Positions 55,983-64,000 of a stretch of 64,000 bases of DNA are shown in pieces. Source of the stretch: Telluria antibiotica (GTDB lineage: Bacteria; Pseudomonadota; Gammaproteobacteria; Burkholderiales; Burkholderiaceae_D); contig NZ_JAAQOM010000003.1 of assembly GCF_011682055.1 (NCBI RefSeq), positions 1 through 64,000 of the forward strand. The letters are read 5' to 3'. Positions within the stretch are counted from its first letter, which is position 1; each line of letters begins with the position of its first letter. The notes under the pieces were generated by a model. That model was not told the DNA's origin and ran no database searches. It worked only from the letters and a program-made list of their open reading frames with translations. The translations under genes were made by a program, and so were the position numbers.

Positions 55983-57668
55983 TCACGCGATGTTGCGTGC
56001 CGTATCGCTGTCCTCGTTCGCGGCGATCGTGTGGTCGTCGTTGCCCAAGAAGACTCGCCGGTACCTCCAGTAGCCGGTCAGTTCGCATTCCGGCAAATCG
56101 AAGCCGGCGAGCGAATCATGGACATAGCTGTCGAATAGCGCGGCAGTGGGGGCGGGAGTCGGCCTGGAACGCTGGGCAAGCGCTAACACGGCGCGGGCCT
56201 CGGGTTCCAGCAGGGAGGTCGTCAGCACATCTTTCCTTGCGCGGGTATAAATGACGTCTTTGACTGCAGCGAACGTCCGCTGGGTCAAGCTCATCGAGGC
56301 GGAACGCATCATTGCGGCGGCGTCGTTAATCAGGCGGTTGTTCCACTCGAGGAGAATCTCTCTGTCGGTCCGTTCCGCGCGTTTGACCTGATTGCTCGTG
56401 TTGAAGCGGTCGCGTATCTGCCATCGCCAATCGAGATACGGCTGCAGCCATTCGTAGATGGGCCGGGGCGCCAGCGTGGCATGCGAAACGAAATCGGCGA
56501 ACGCTTTCGCAACGTCGGGATGAACGGCGAATGGATCGTGGCTGCCGGGCTGGGGTGAGGGCTTTTTTAGCGGAACGCCGGCCGCGACCGCGCAATCCAG
56601 CATGTGGTTCAGCGGTATTTGAGAGAGCTTCATGGAATCGTGCCCTACCGAGATGCCGAGTTCGCCAGGCTTATAGCCGCCTCCAACATCGCTGTGCGCA
56701 CCGGGATACGCGTGCTGGACCCATCCGGGCTGCAGTTTGCCGCCGACCCCGATCTCATCCAGAGGGAAGTTTCGCCTAAGCTCGTGCATCGCGACCATAT
56801 GGACGCAGTTCTGGACAGAGGCCGGTACGCGCAGTGCATCGTTGCTTGCCCACGCGCCATGGCCGCCGGTCGAATTGGTGACCAATGCCGACACGCCGGA
56901 CCAAAAGCCCGCGGATGCGACCGTGTCGAAAATCCCGAGAAAACGAAAGCGCAACGGCACACCGGCCAGTTTGCCGCCAACGAGCAATTCATTCAGCCAG
57001 TTGCAGAATACCCGCGCTTCAGCGGCGCCCCTGGAAAAGCCGAACACGTCCACGAAACACTCGACGACATGGGGCTTCCCTTCCTTGAGTTTTGCTCTTA
57101 GATAGCTAGCTTGCTGCGTAAGGAATTCGCGCCGGACGTTGTTACTGCCTATTTTCGTCTGTAACAACCCGCTGTGGACCCCGATCCGTGCGAGGTTTTC
57201 GCGATCGGTGCTGTCGCCTACACTCAGGCTGTTGCGGCATAATGCGAGTATGGTGGCTCGATCGAATAACTCTGCGTTAAAGCAACGTCGGTGCAGGACG
57301 TTAAAAACTGCTAACAGACCAAAAATAACCCGACCTTCGCAGCCGAAGGAGCACCCAGCGCCTAGCTTGCTGTCTTCGTCTTCTCCTATTTCCGGAAATC
57401 TCGTTCCTACACCTGGGATATAGATCGAGTCGTGCCCGGTCGTCGGATCATCGGTGTAGGCGCTGTATAATCGTGCGATATTGGTATCGGCGAGCCTCGA
57501 TCGATCACGGTCCCTGTTGTTGTTCGTTCCGTCAAAAAATAAACCTATGTTTGACGCGGTTTCGCATTTTTTAAAATCGTAGCCACGCTCTGAAACAACT
57601 TGTTTTATCCCGGAGGTCGGTGCCTTGTTGCACAAGGATATAACTACATCAGCTCGCTTCATCGCCAA
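55983..57668 (-). CDS. DUF2235/Tle1-like phospholipase, type VI effector
   Basis: The 561-residue protein matches the DUF2235 alpha/beta-hydrolase family that includes Tle1 type VI lipase effectors. I-G-L-F-F-D-G-T-N-N-N near residue 42-52 opens the fold. The nucleophile Ser lies in V-F-G-F-S-R-G-A-A-E near 212-221. H-S-D-V-G-G-G-Y near 322-329 supplies the acid, and a late D-S-Y-V-H-D-S near residue 514 gives the His. It should attack membrane phospholipids of rival cells after injection. It has no signal peptide, as expected for VgrG/PAAR cargo. The 5' end overlaps the DUF3304 gene by 10 bp; that gene is the likely immunity partner. Confidence 0.88.
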   Translation of the reverse strand: MAMKRADVVISLCNKAPTSGIKQVVSERGYDFKKCETASNIGLFFDGTNNNRDRDRSRLADTNIARLYSAYTDDPTTGHDSIYIPGVGTRFPEIGEDEDSKLGAGCSFGCEGRVIFGLLAVFNVLHRRCFNAELFDRATILALCRNSLSVGDSTDRENLARIGVHSGLLQTKIGSNNVRREFLTQQASYLRAKLKEGKPHVVECFVDVFGFSRGAAEARVFCNWLNELLVGGKLAGVPLRFRFLGIFDTVASAGFWSGVSALVTNSTGGHGAWASNDALRVPASVQNCVHMVAMHELRRNFPLDEIGVGGKLQPGWVQHAYPGAHSDVGGGYKPGELGISVGHDSMKLSQIPLNHMLDCAVAAGVPLKKPSPQPGSHDPFAVHPDVAKAFADFVSHATLAPRPIYEWLQPYLDWRWQIRDRFNTSNQVKRAERTDREILLEWNNRLINDAAAMMRSASMSLTQRTFAAVKDVIYTRARKDVLTTSLLEPEARAVLALAQRSRPTPAPTAALFDSYVHDSLAGFDLPECELTGYWRYRRVFLGNDDHTIAANEDSDTARNIA

Positions 57669-58294
57669 TCTCCATATTTTGCTTTATCACGAGCGAACTC
57701 ACGCTCAAACTCGGCAAGCTCTTCGGCAGTAAAGAGAGACTTGATAGGCGAACCTGGCGTCGCAGTCTGGCTCGCCAAAGGGTCATCTCCTTGGATTGGG
57801 TGTTCTTTTCCCGTAATTGAAAATTCGCTCACAACAATGCGAACGCGCCCTCCCGGGAAAAAATGTACATAAAAGTCTCCTGGCTTTGCATACGCTTCCA
57901 CCGGCACTTGAGCACGATAAAAACCCGCTACTTCTTCCGTTTTAGCGCCGGAGCCACTGGACTCCCTTGTGATATGGCGCAGTTCCCACCGGACGTCTGC
58001 CTTTAATCCTGGATACCATTTCTTGGGAAGCATGAAGCAACATACCATCCCACCACCGCCGCCACTCTCGCCAACACTGCCTGCAGAATATTTATTAACG
58101 TAAAAATCGGGGATCCGATAGTCGCTCCCCATATGGTGGACGCCTATCGAAAAAACAGGAATATGAGTTTCCACCTTAAAGTAGTTCACCTTAAGGTAGT
58201 CATACAGGAACATAAATAGCGCAACCAGAATCCCTGCTAATAGCAATGACATAACAGGGTACCAACGCAGGAAATTCGGAATAGGTATCTTCAT
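57659..58294 (-). CDS. DUF3304-like membrane protein, probable lipase immunity
   Basis: The 211-residue protein has one N-terminal transmembrane helix (residues ~13-33) and a periplasm-facing domain. The domain features (V-N-Y-F-K-V-E-T-H-I, then G-G-G-G-G-M-V-C-C-F-M-L-P near 80-91, W-Y-P-G-L-K) fit DUF3304. In other bacteria, DUF3304 proteins next to Tle1 genes protect the producer from its lipase in the periplasm. Here a membrane anchor replaces the lipobox of many relatives. Cognate specificity is inferred from adjacency and a 10-bp gene overlap. Confidence 0.8.
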   Translation of the reverse strand: MKIPIPNFLRWYPVMSLLLAGILVALFMFLYDYLKVNYFKVETHIPVFSIGVHHMGSDYRIPDFYVNKYSAGSVGESGGGGGMVCCFMLPKKWYPGLKADVRWELRHITRESSGSGAKTEEVAGFYRAQVPVEAYAKPGDFYVHFFPGGRVRIVVSEFSITGKEHPIQGDDPLASQTATPGSPIKSLFTAEELAEFEREFARDKAKYGDWR

Positions 58295-58306
58295 AAATCC
58301 TCGGCC

Positions 58307-59194
58307 TCAAAACAAAATGTCCGCATCGGATTCCCCCGCCGCGGTGCCTGCTGGCGAAGCCCAACGTCGTCTTTCACGCATATCCTTGGCAAGTTCTCGC
58401 AATTTATTTCGGAACGCGCTGGCCTCATCCATCTTGAGAAGCGTTTGTACCTCCGGCCTGCGCAGGATCTCGCCTTGGGTGAAGAGTGCCGCCTCGGTCA
58501 GGAACAGCAGAACCAGCGGATTTGGGTTATCTGCCGCACGCCACGCCTGCCGTGCGGCACGGGCCCATGCATGTCGTTCCTCGGTATTCCCCGGCAAGGC
58601 CGCGCCGTTTCGCATCGTTTCCACTTTGGCGACGTAATGATCGGGTTCGCTGATCTCGTCAAGGGCGGCCACTTGATCATGGTCGAGGCAAAACGGTGTC
58701 GGCTCGGCTGCATTCGGCTCTGCCGCGGGCAGCTGAACGATCGCCCCGGAGCGGTCATGAATACCCCAACGGGTGATCGGCCCCTTCATGGTTGCCCATT
58801 GCGTCGTGGTCAGGAGGGATGACAGCGGGGCGAGCACCGCGCAATCGGCATACCTGAGCGTGAATTGCCTGCCGTGCGGGTCGAGGATAAAAATGAAACG
58901 ACGCAAATGCCAGGCGATCTGTTCGAGGTACAGCCCAGTCTCGATGAGCGATACGTGCAGTCCAGGCCGGCGGGCGTTCAGAAAAGCCATGACACGGTCG
59001 ATATCGCCGGCTTTGTACGCGGCTTCGACGTCGACCAGGAAAGGGCTCACTGCCAGCGCATGGTCGGCATAGATGGGCGCGAGCCACGACGGACGGTTTT
59101 GGGAATCGACTTCCGAGTAGCCGGCCGACAGACCGTGCAGCATGCCGTTGTCGATCAGGAGATACACGAATACATCGTGATCGGCAGTGTTCAT
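58307..59194 (-). CDS. DUF4123 type VI effector adaptor
   Basis: The 295-residue protein starts at the ATG at 59194, with GGAGG upstream and an ATGA overlap with the vgrG stop. DUF4123 proteins load lipase or other effectors onto VgrG. V-F-V-Y-L-L-I-D-N-G near residues 8-17 and F-I-F-I-L-D-P-H-G-R-Q-F-T-L-R-Y-A-D near 106-123 fit the domain. The C-terminal half is helical. Its position between vgrG and the lipase is the usual place for such an adaptor. Confidence 0.88.
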   Translation of the reverse strand: MNTADHDVFVYLLIDNGMLHGLSAGYSEVDSQNRPSWLAPIYADHALAVSPFLVDVEAAYKAGDIDRVMAFLNARRPGLHVSLIETGLYLEQIAWHLRRFIFILDPHGRQFTLRYADCAVLAPLSSLLTTTQWATMKGPITRWGIHDRSGAIVQLPAAEPNAAEPTPFCLDHDQVAALDEISEPDHYVAKVETMRNGAALPGNTEERHAWARAARQAWRAADNPNPLVLLFLTEAALFTQGEILRRPEVQTLLKMDEASAFRNKLRELAKDMRERRRWASPAGTAAGESDADILF

Positions 59195-61866
59195 TGTGCC
59201 TCCACCAATGGACTGTGCGCGCGTGCCGCCATCAGCAGGCACGGGATACATATGTCGTGGTGGGGTAATTCGTCAGGGAATTGCACTTGCGTCGCGTGCT
59301 TGGCGAACGTCTGATGATCTGCAGCGTATACGTGGCTGCTTCCCGTCGTTTTGCCGATGATCCCGTCAGCGCTGATCTTCAATTCACTGCCGCCGCCGTA
59401 GATGCAGACACCCTTCCTGGCCTTGATATTGATCCAATCCGTCGTGCTGATCAGATCCATTACCTTCTTTGCCAGCAATTCGATGGTGCCTTCCTGCGCT
59501 TCCGTTCGCATATTGCCGCGTGCCGCAATGTGTTTCATGCCGCCGTTGTTCGTGAAAACGCTGACGCCTTCTGCCGCTCGCACGAAGGCTTGGCGTCCGG
59601 CGGCGACATGCATATCCGCAGCCGCGATGAGGTCGACGTCCTTTCCGGCGCCGAGAGCGAAGTTTTCCTTGGTCCCCATGACGATGCCCGCCGGACCGCT
59701 GATCGCGACGACAGGAGCCCCGCCTGATCCGCTGCCATCTCTTGCGGCGTTGGTTCCGCCGTCGAGATGTCTTAGTCTGTCGACGAGGTCTGCCAATTGC
59801 GGCCCGCTGGCCGGATCTTTGGCATGGGTTTCCGCGAGTTTCGCGAGCTGGTCGGCAATGTCGCGCAGGCCGTCGGCAAGGCCGATCAGTTCCGCCCGGT
59901 CCAATTGATTGCCCTCGGCCTCGTTGCTGGCTTCTGCGGTGATCAATACGCCTTTGCCACCGCGAATCGCGACGGCTTTGTCACTCCGCAGTTCGGCACC
60001 TTCGCCCCGGGGCAGGTGGCTGCCACCCCTCGGATGCGTCAGCCACCCCAGGTTCAGTTGCGAAACACCGTCGTCGCTTGCGAGTTGGGCGCTGATTTCG
60101 TGAGTCGTATCGTCGAAGCGGAGCTGATTCGCTCGTGAGCCATGGATTTCCTGGCTATGCATACCCGATAGAAATCGTGTCGAGGGCAGGTTCGCGCGTG
60201 CGCTCAAGGGGGGAGGCAAGGCTTGGCCATTGAAAAGCTGGCTGATAATGATGGGTTTGTCCGGGTCACCGCCAAGAAATGCCACCAGGACTTCGGTTCC
60301 CACCCTGGGCAGGGCCAGCGTGCCGCAATGTGAATCGATACTGCCTGCCCAGTTTGTCGCCACGCGCACCCAGGCCGAATCGGGTTGCGTGGTCGACGCG
60401 GTGTCTCGGCCGTCCTGATGATCTGCGGGATACGTGGCGGGGAATCGGATCTTCACCCGGCCATATCGGTCGCAATGCACGACATCGTTTTCGCCGCCAA
60501 CCACGACGGCGGTCTGCAAACCGGGGTCACGCAGGTCCGTACGCGGGTCGAACGCAGGAACGATCGGGATCGTGCGCCGCACCGACTCGAACCGCATCTG
60601 AAACGGAGTCGCTGCCCCTTTCTCTGTCAGGTCGGTCAGCGCATTGGAACCACCATCCCAGCCATTGCACACGAACAGTCTACGCGCCCGCTCCTCAAGA
60701 CTTTTCGGCAGGTTGTTCCTGGCTCTGACCCCGACCCTCGTGATGATAAAGTCGCGCTCGGCCTCTGGATGGCGGTCGATTTCAGGGTGATTCCTGATCG
60801 TGAAGTACTCGCCCGCGCAGAAGTCCCGAATGCTTCCTTCCCCGGTAAAGTGTTTCGTATCGAGTTCCTTGCGCTGTATGCGTAGCAAGCCGAGGCGATA
60901 AAGATCCTCGCTATCTGCACCAACATGCGGCGATTCGACAATGAACTCTTCCACCCCGCCGGCCAGTTCGTTACCCGATCGACCCTGGTCAGCCGTCGAC
61001 GTTGCTTCGGCAGACATCCCCGGTACGTTCCCCGGGTGTTTGCAGTCCCAACTGAAAATTCGCGCACTGCCCGCCTGAAACTTGCGTACAGCGTGCCAGC
61101 GGGTCACGGCATCGCGCTCTTCAGCGGCATCGTCGCGGTGATAGCGGACGGTGCCAGCCGCGTTCTGCGCCAGATCGCTTCGGTCGTCAAATAGCACGAG
61201 AGTATGCGCCGGCGTCGCTTCCGCGGCCGGGCTTGCCTGCTGCCACATTCGATTCCGCCCCGGACGGAAATACCACGCGATGCCGGAGCGCGCCAGCAGC
61301 CGCCGTACGAATGACGCATCCGATTCGTTGAACTGTATGGTCTGTTCGCGCTCGGGATACCTGTCCAGGCGGAAGCCCGGCGCGAATTCGTATTCGAAGA
61401 TGCCGCTCAACGCACCGTTCAGCTGTGCCCATTCCTTCAGCACGATCTCCGCAACCTGAGGCCAGCTCAATTGTCGGAAGACGCGACTGTCGACACGATG
61501 CTCCATGAACGTCATGGCGTCACGGAGGACGAGCTGGTAACTGGTAATCGTACCGTCCGAATCGCCCGAGGCTGCCTGCGCAACCAAGCCATTTACCTTT
61601 CGCAACTGCCCGCGGTCAGTGACAAACTCGAGCGTGGCGGGAATGCCGATGAATTCCTTCAGTGGCAAGTTGCGAGACGTTGCCACGCAATCGATCTGAT
61701 ACTCGAATCCGCTGCACACTGCTTCCGTGCCCATGACACATTGAGGAAGGAGAACGTCGTCACTGAGTCCGTTTCGATGGAAGAGCTTCAATCGGATAAG
61801 CCGGTTGTTGGAGGTCAGCCACTTGTCTCCATTCATGAAGTCGCCGAGCGCATCCCGATTCTGCAT
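59191..61866 (-). CDS. vgrG: Type VI secretion spike protein VgrG
   Basis: The 891-residue protein starts at the ATG at 61866 with GGGAGGAG upstream; the upstream frame to 61941 is not needed. Residues ~1-470 correspond to gp27-like rings. The gp5 OB-fold follows (V-V-V-G-G-E-N-D-V-V-H-C-D-R-Y-G near 470). A beta-helix/DUF2345 region follows from ~620 to 830, with repeated G-rich strands. The last ~40 residues include D-I-C-I-P-C, a possible effector-binding or metal site. No T6SS structural genes are near, so the machinery must be encoded elsewhere. Confidence 0.93.
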   Translation of the reverse strand: MQNRDALGDFMNGDKWLTSNNRLIRLKLFHRNGLSDDVLLPQCVMGTEAVCSGFEYQIDCVATSRNLPLKEFIGIPATLEFVTDRGQLRKVNGLVAQAASGDSDGTITSYQLVLRDAMTFMEHRVDSRVFRQLSWPQVAEIVLKEWAQLNGALSGIFEYEFAPGFRLDRYPEREQTIQFNESDASFVRRLLARSGIAWYFRPGRNRMWQQASPAAEATPAHTLVLFDDRSDLAQNAAGTVRYHRDDAAEERDAVTRWHAVRKFQAGSARIFSWDCKHPGNVPGMSAEATSTADQGRSGNELAGGVEEFIVESPHVGADSEDLYRLGLLRIQRKELDTKHFTGEGSIRDFCAGEYFTIRNHPEIDRHPEAERDFIITRVGVRARNNLPKSLEERARRLFVCNGWDGGSNALTDLTEKGAATPFQMRFESVRRTIPIVPAFDPRTDLRDPGLQTAVVVGGENDVVHCDRYGRVKIRFPATYPADHQDGRDTASTTQPDSAWVRVATNWAGSIDSHCGTLALPRVGTEVLVAFLGGDPDKPIIISQLFNGQALPPPLSARANLPSTRFLSGMHSQEIHGSRANQLRFDDTTHEISAQLASDDGVSQLNLGWLTHPRGGSHLPRGEGAELRSDKAVAIRGGKGVLITAEASNEAEGNQLDRAELIGLADGLRDIADQLAKLAETHAKDPASGPQLADLVDRLRHLDGGTNAARDGSGSGGAPVVAISGPAGIVMGTKENFALGAGKDVDLIAAADMHVAAGRQAFVRAAEGVSVFTNNGGMKHIAARGNMRTEAQEGTIELLAKKVMDLISTTDWINIKARKGVCIYGGGSELKISADGIIGKTTGSSHVYAADHQTFAKHATQVQFPDELPHHDICIPCLLMAARAHSPLVEAQ

Positions 61867-62036
61867 CGCTCCTCCCGTTTTCCTGTCGGAACCAACGTGC
61901 ATTCTGGCATTTGGCGTGGAAGCAAAATTGAGAAGTTGCAAAGCTCATCAACGAGACTGTGTCCTGCGCCGTCCGATGATATGAATCTGATAAGCTAGGA
62001 CCACGACACGATCAACATGAAACGAACAGGCCCAGC

Positions 62037-62468
62037 ATGCGAACCATCGAACAAATCCTCCGCGCCGCCCGCACCGTGGCCGTCGTCGGGCTCTCCAACA
62101 AGCCCGAACGCGCCAGCCTGGAAGTCGCGACCTACCTGCAGCAGCAGGGCTACCGCATCATCCCCGTCAACCCGGCGTATGCCGGCCAGGAGATCCTTGG
62201 CGAGACCGTGTACGCCACGTTGCAGGAAGCGGCCAACGCGCTCGCGCCGGGCGGAACGCGCATCGACATCGTCGACTGTTTCCGTAAAGCCGAGGAGATG
62301 CAACCCATCGCGAAAGACGCCATCGACGTGCGTGCCGGCTGCCTGTGGATGCAGCTCGGCATCGAGAACCAGGTCGCCGCCGACCTGGCCCGCGCGGCCG
62401 GCCTCGACGTGGTGATGAACCACTGCATGCTGATCGAACATCGCAAGCTGGACGCGCGCGCCGCATGA
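62037..62468 (+). CDS. CoA-binding Rossmann-fold protein
   Basis: The 143-residue protein has a CoA-binding domain as in succinyl-CoA synthetase alpha: V-A-V-V-G-L-S-N-K-P-E-R-A-S near residue 14-27 and I-I-P-V-N-P near 40. The segment C-L-W-M-Q-L-G near 102 is typical of YccU-like single-domain proteins. Its function is unknown. It is followed by ppk2 with a 4-bp overlap. Confidence 0.92.
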   Translation: MRTIEQILRAARTVAVVGLSNKPERASLEVATYLQQQGYRIIPVNPAYAGQEILGETVYATLQEAANALAPGGTRIDIVDCFRKAEEMQPIAKDAIDVRAGCLWMQLGIENQVAADLARAAGLDVVMNHCMLIEHRKLDARAA

Positions 62469-63307
62469 GTACGTCGATGCTGGAACGCTTCCGCGCGCCA
62501 AAGAAACTCGAGTTGCGCGACAAGGACGCCGGCGCTACCCCGCTGCGCGACGACAAGAAGGGCAAGCTCAAGAATGGCGAGATCAAGGAACGAGAGCGAG
62601 CGCTTACTGTCGAGCTGACCGACGAGATTGCGAAGCTCCAGGAAAAGCTGTACGCGGCGCGCGATCAAAAACTGCTGCTGATCCTGCAGGGCATGGACAC
62701 GTCCGGCAAGGACGGCACCGTGCGCTCGCTGTTCGCGCAGATCAATCCGATGGGCTTGCACGCCACCGGCTTCGTCGCCCCGACGGACAAGGAAAAGGCC
62801 CACGATTTCCTCTGGCGCGTGCACGCGCGCGTGCCTGGCAAGGGCGAGATCGGGATCTTCAACCGCAGCCATTACGAGGACGTCCTGGTGCCGCGCGTGG
62901 CGGGCACGCTCGACGACGACGCGTGCCAGCGCCGCTACGCCCAGATCCGCGACTTCGAGCGCATGCTGGCCGAGACGGGGACGACGATCGTGAAGGTGTT
63001 CCTGCACATCTCAAAGGATGAGCAGCGCGAACGCCTGCAGGCGCGCCTGGACGACCCGGAAAAGCACTGGAAGTTCGACCCGGCCGACCTGGGCGCGCGC
63101 GACAAATGGGACGTCTACCAGCGCACCTATGCCGACATGATCGACGCGACCGACTGTGACCTGGCACCGTGGTACATCGTGCCCGCCGACTCGAAGACGC
63201 ACCGCAACCTGATCATCGCGCACTTGCTGCTGGAGACCATGCAGGGCATGAAGCTCGAATGGCCGCCATTGAAAGCGGACCTGTCCAACGTGAAGATCGA
63301 CGGCTGA
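62465..63307 (+). CDS. ppk2: Polyphosphate kinase 2 family protein
   Basis: The 280-residue PPK2 protein transfers phosphate between polyphosphate and nucleotides (NDP or NMP). Walker A G-M-D-T-S-G-K-D-G lies near residues 77-85. The lid-type R-S-H-Y-E-D-V near 136-142 and R-x-x-D-P-x-K-x-W-K-F near 195-206 are conserved. Size fits the single-domain class I or III enzymes. The start ATG at 62465 overlaps the previous stop. Substrate class (AMP, ADP or GDP) cannot be decided. Confidence 0.92.
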   Translation: MSTSMLERFRAPKKLELRDKDAGATPLRDDKKGKLKNGEIKERERALTVELTDEIAKLQEKLYAARDQKLLLILQGMDTSGKDGTVRSLFAQINPMGLHATGFVAPTDKEKAHDFLWRVHARVPGKGEIGIFNRSHYEDVLVPRVAGTLDDDACQRRYAQIRDFERMLAETGTTIVKVFLHISKDEQRERLQARLDDPEKHWKFDPADLGARDKWDVYQRTYADMIDATDCDLAPWYIVPADSKTHRNLIIAHLLLETMQGMKLEWPPLKADLSNVKIDG

Positions 63308-63371
63308 GCGATGTGGTCGCGTGGATTGGCATAGAATGCATATTCGCCAACCCGTGCACCATTCTTCGACC

Positions 63372-63965
63372 ATGACCAAGACCATCGCTTTGCTGCTTTC
63401 CCTCGGCGCCGCCGCGACGTTCTCCGCGCCGGCCACGGTGCTGGCGCAGACGCCGGCCGCCGCCCAGCCGTCCGCCCGTCCGGCCAGCTGCCCCGCCGTG
63501 CTGAAGCACACGTTCAACCGCCTGCAGGACGAAGCCCCGCAGGACCTGTGCCAGTACGCCGGCAAGGTGGTGCTCGTGGTGAACACGGCCAGCTATTGCG
63601 GCTTCACGAAGCAGTACGAAGGCCTGGAAAAGCTGTACGCGACATACGCGCCGCGCGGCCTCGTCGTGCTGGGCTTCCCGTCGAACGATTTTAAACAGGA
63701 AGATGCGGACGCAAAGAAAATCGCGGACCTCTGCTACAACACGTATGGCGTGAAATTCCCCATGTTCGTCAGTACCGTCGTGAGCGGCGACAAAGCCAAC
63801 CCGCTGTATTCCGAGCTGATCAAGGCCACCGGCAACCAGCCCAAGTGGAATTTCAATAAATACCTGATCGATCGGAACGGCAAAGTCATCGACTACTTCC
63901 CCAGCAAGGTGACGCCGGAAGACCCGACCCTCGTCGGCAAGATCGAACACGCGCTGGGCGGCTGA
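63372..63965 (+). CDS. Exported glutathione-peroxidase-like thiol peroxidase
   Basis: The 197-residue protein has a Sec signal peptide (residues 1 to about 26) and a Gpx fold of ~160 residues, so it probably acts in the periplasm. The catalytic N-T-A-S-Y-C-G-F contains Cys where selenocysteine occurs in animals. W-N-F-N-K-Y-L-I carries the Trp and Asn of the catalytic tetrad. The tetrad Gln, normally in F-P-C-N-Q-F, is replaced: here G-F-P-S-N-D-F. A thioredoxin-like reductant is more likely than glutathione. The ATG at 63372 is preferred over 63321 because of the signal peptide. Confidence 0.9.
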   Translation: MTKTIALLLSLGAAATFSAPATVLAQTPAAAQPSARPASCPAVLKHTFNRLQDEAPQDLCQYAGKVVLVVNTASYCGFTKQYEGLEKLYATYAPRGLVVLGFPSNDFKQEDADAKKIADLCYNTYGVKFPMFVSTVVSGDKANPLYSELIKATGNQPKWNFNKYLIDRNGKVIDYFPSKVTPEDPTLVGKIEHALGG

Positions 63966-63969
63966 CCGG

Positions 63970-64000
63970 CTACTTGCGCAGCACCGCCCTGAGCACGCCG
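63970..64000 (-). CDS. Probable 3' end of a minus-strand gene at window edge
   Basis: Read leftward, the last nine codons give G-V-L-R-A-V-L-R-K followed by TAG at 63972-63970. Such a short end cannot be assigned to a family. It is convergent with the peroxidase gene. Confidence 0.35.
   Translation of the reverse strand, partial: GVLRAVLRK

Overview
The window is chromosomal DNA of a GC-rich betaproteobacterium, most likely Oxalobacteraceae and Massilia-like. The evidence is the block mnmG-rsmG-parA-parB-atpIBEFHAGDC, the pairing of glmS with glmU, the codon use, and families such as DUF6279, DUF1176 and chalcone-isomerase-like proteins. The genus is inferred, because no rRNA gene is present.

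Region 1 (1-14650) is accessory DNA that I read as the glmS-proximal part of a Tn7-like transposon. At its right edge, four adjacent 20-bp repeats end in a TGT/ACA terminus about 20 bp past the glmS stop codon, which is the position of the classical Tn7 attachment site. At its left edge a tnsA-like reading frame is cut off by an IS5-like element that runs out of the window. The cargo is a defence island. It holds (a) a type I restriction-modification operon (hsdM, hsdS, hsdR) preceded by an unusual predicted GTPase; (b) a GHKL-type ATPase paired with a STAS-like/winged-helix protein; and (c) a bacterial ubiquitin-like conjugation operon made of a triple Ubl-E2 fusion, a JAB-E1 fusion and a small DUF6527-like metal-binding protein, with ATGA overlaps between genes. 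Operon (c) is the most interesting system in the window.

Region 2 (14651-32718) is core metabolism and regulation: glmS, an Lrp-type regulator, glmU, a DUF6279 lipoprotein, rsmD, coaD, a ferredoxin, a DUF1003 protein, a chemoreceptor, a chalcone-isomerase-like protein, a LysR regulator, a divergent Lrp regulator/putA pair with palindromes between them, ald and mtnN.

Region 3 (32719-34050) is a 1.3-kb gene-free stretch with three diverged copies of a ~200-bp module packed with DnaA-box-like 9-mers. It looks like a replication origin or a DnaA-titrating locus.

Region 4 (34051-43356) holds a GMC oxidoreductase, a five-gene branched-chain-amino-acid-type ABC transporter, an alpha/beta hydrolase, a TSUP permease and a DUF1176 protein. 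Region 5 (43357-55691) is the origin-proximal housekeeping block (mnmG, rsmG, parA, parB, atp operon) with one perfect and two near-perfect parS sites. An inverted-repeat REP-like element lies between parB and atpI.

Region 6 (55704-61866) is an orphan type VI secretion cargo module on the minus strand, read in transcription order as VgrG, DUF4123 adaptor, DUF3304 probable immunity protein, DUF2235/Tle1-like lipase and PAAR tip. Region 7 (62037-64000) holds a CoA-binding protein, a PPK2 kinase, an exported glutathione-peroxidase-like protein and the probable end of one more gene. I saw no rRNA, tRNA or CRISPR array.
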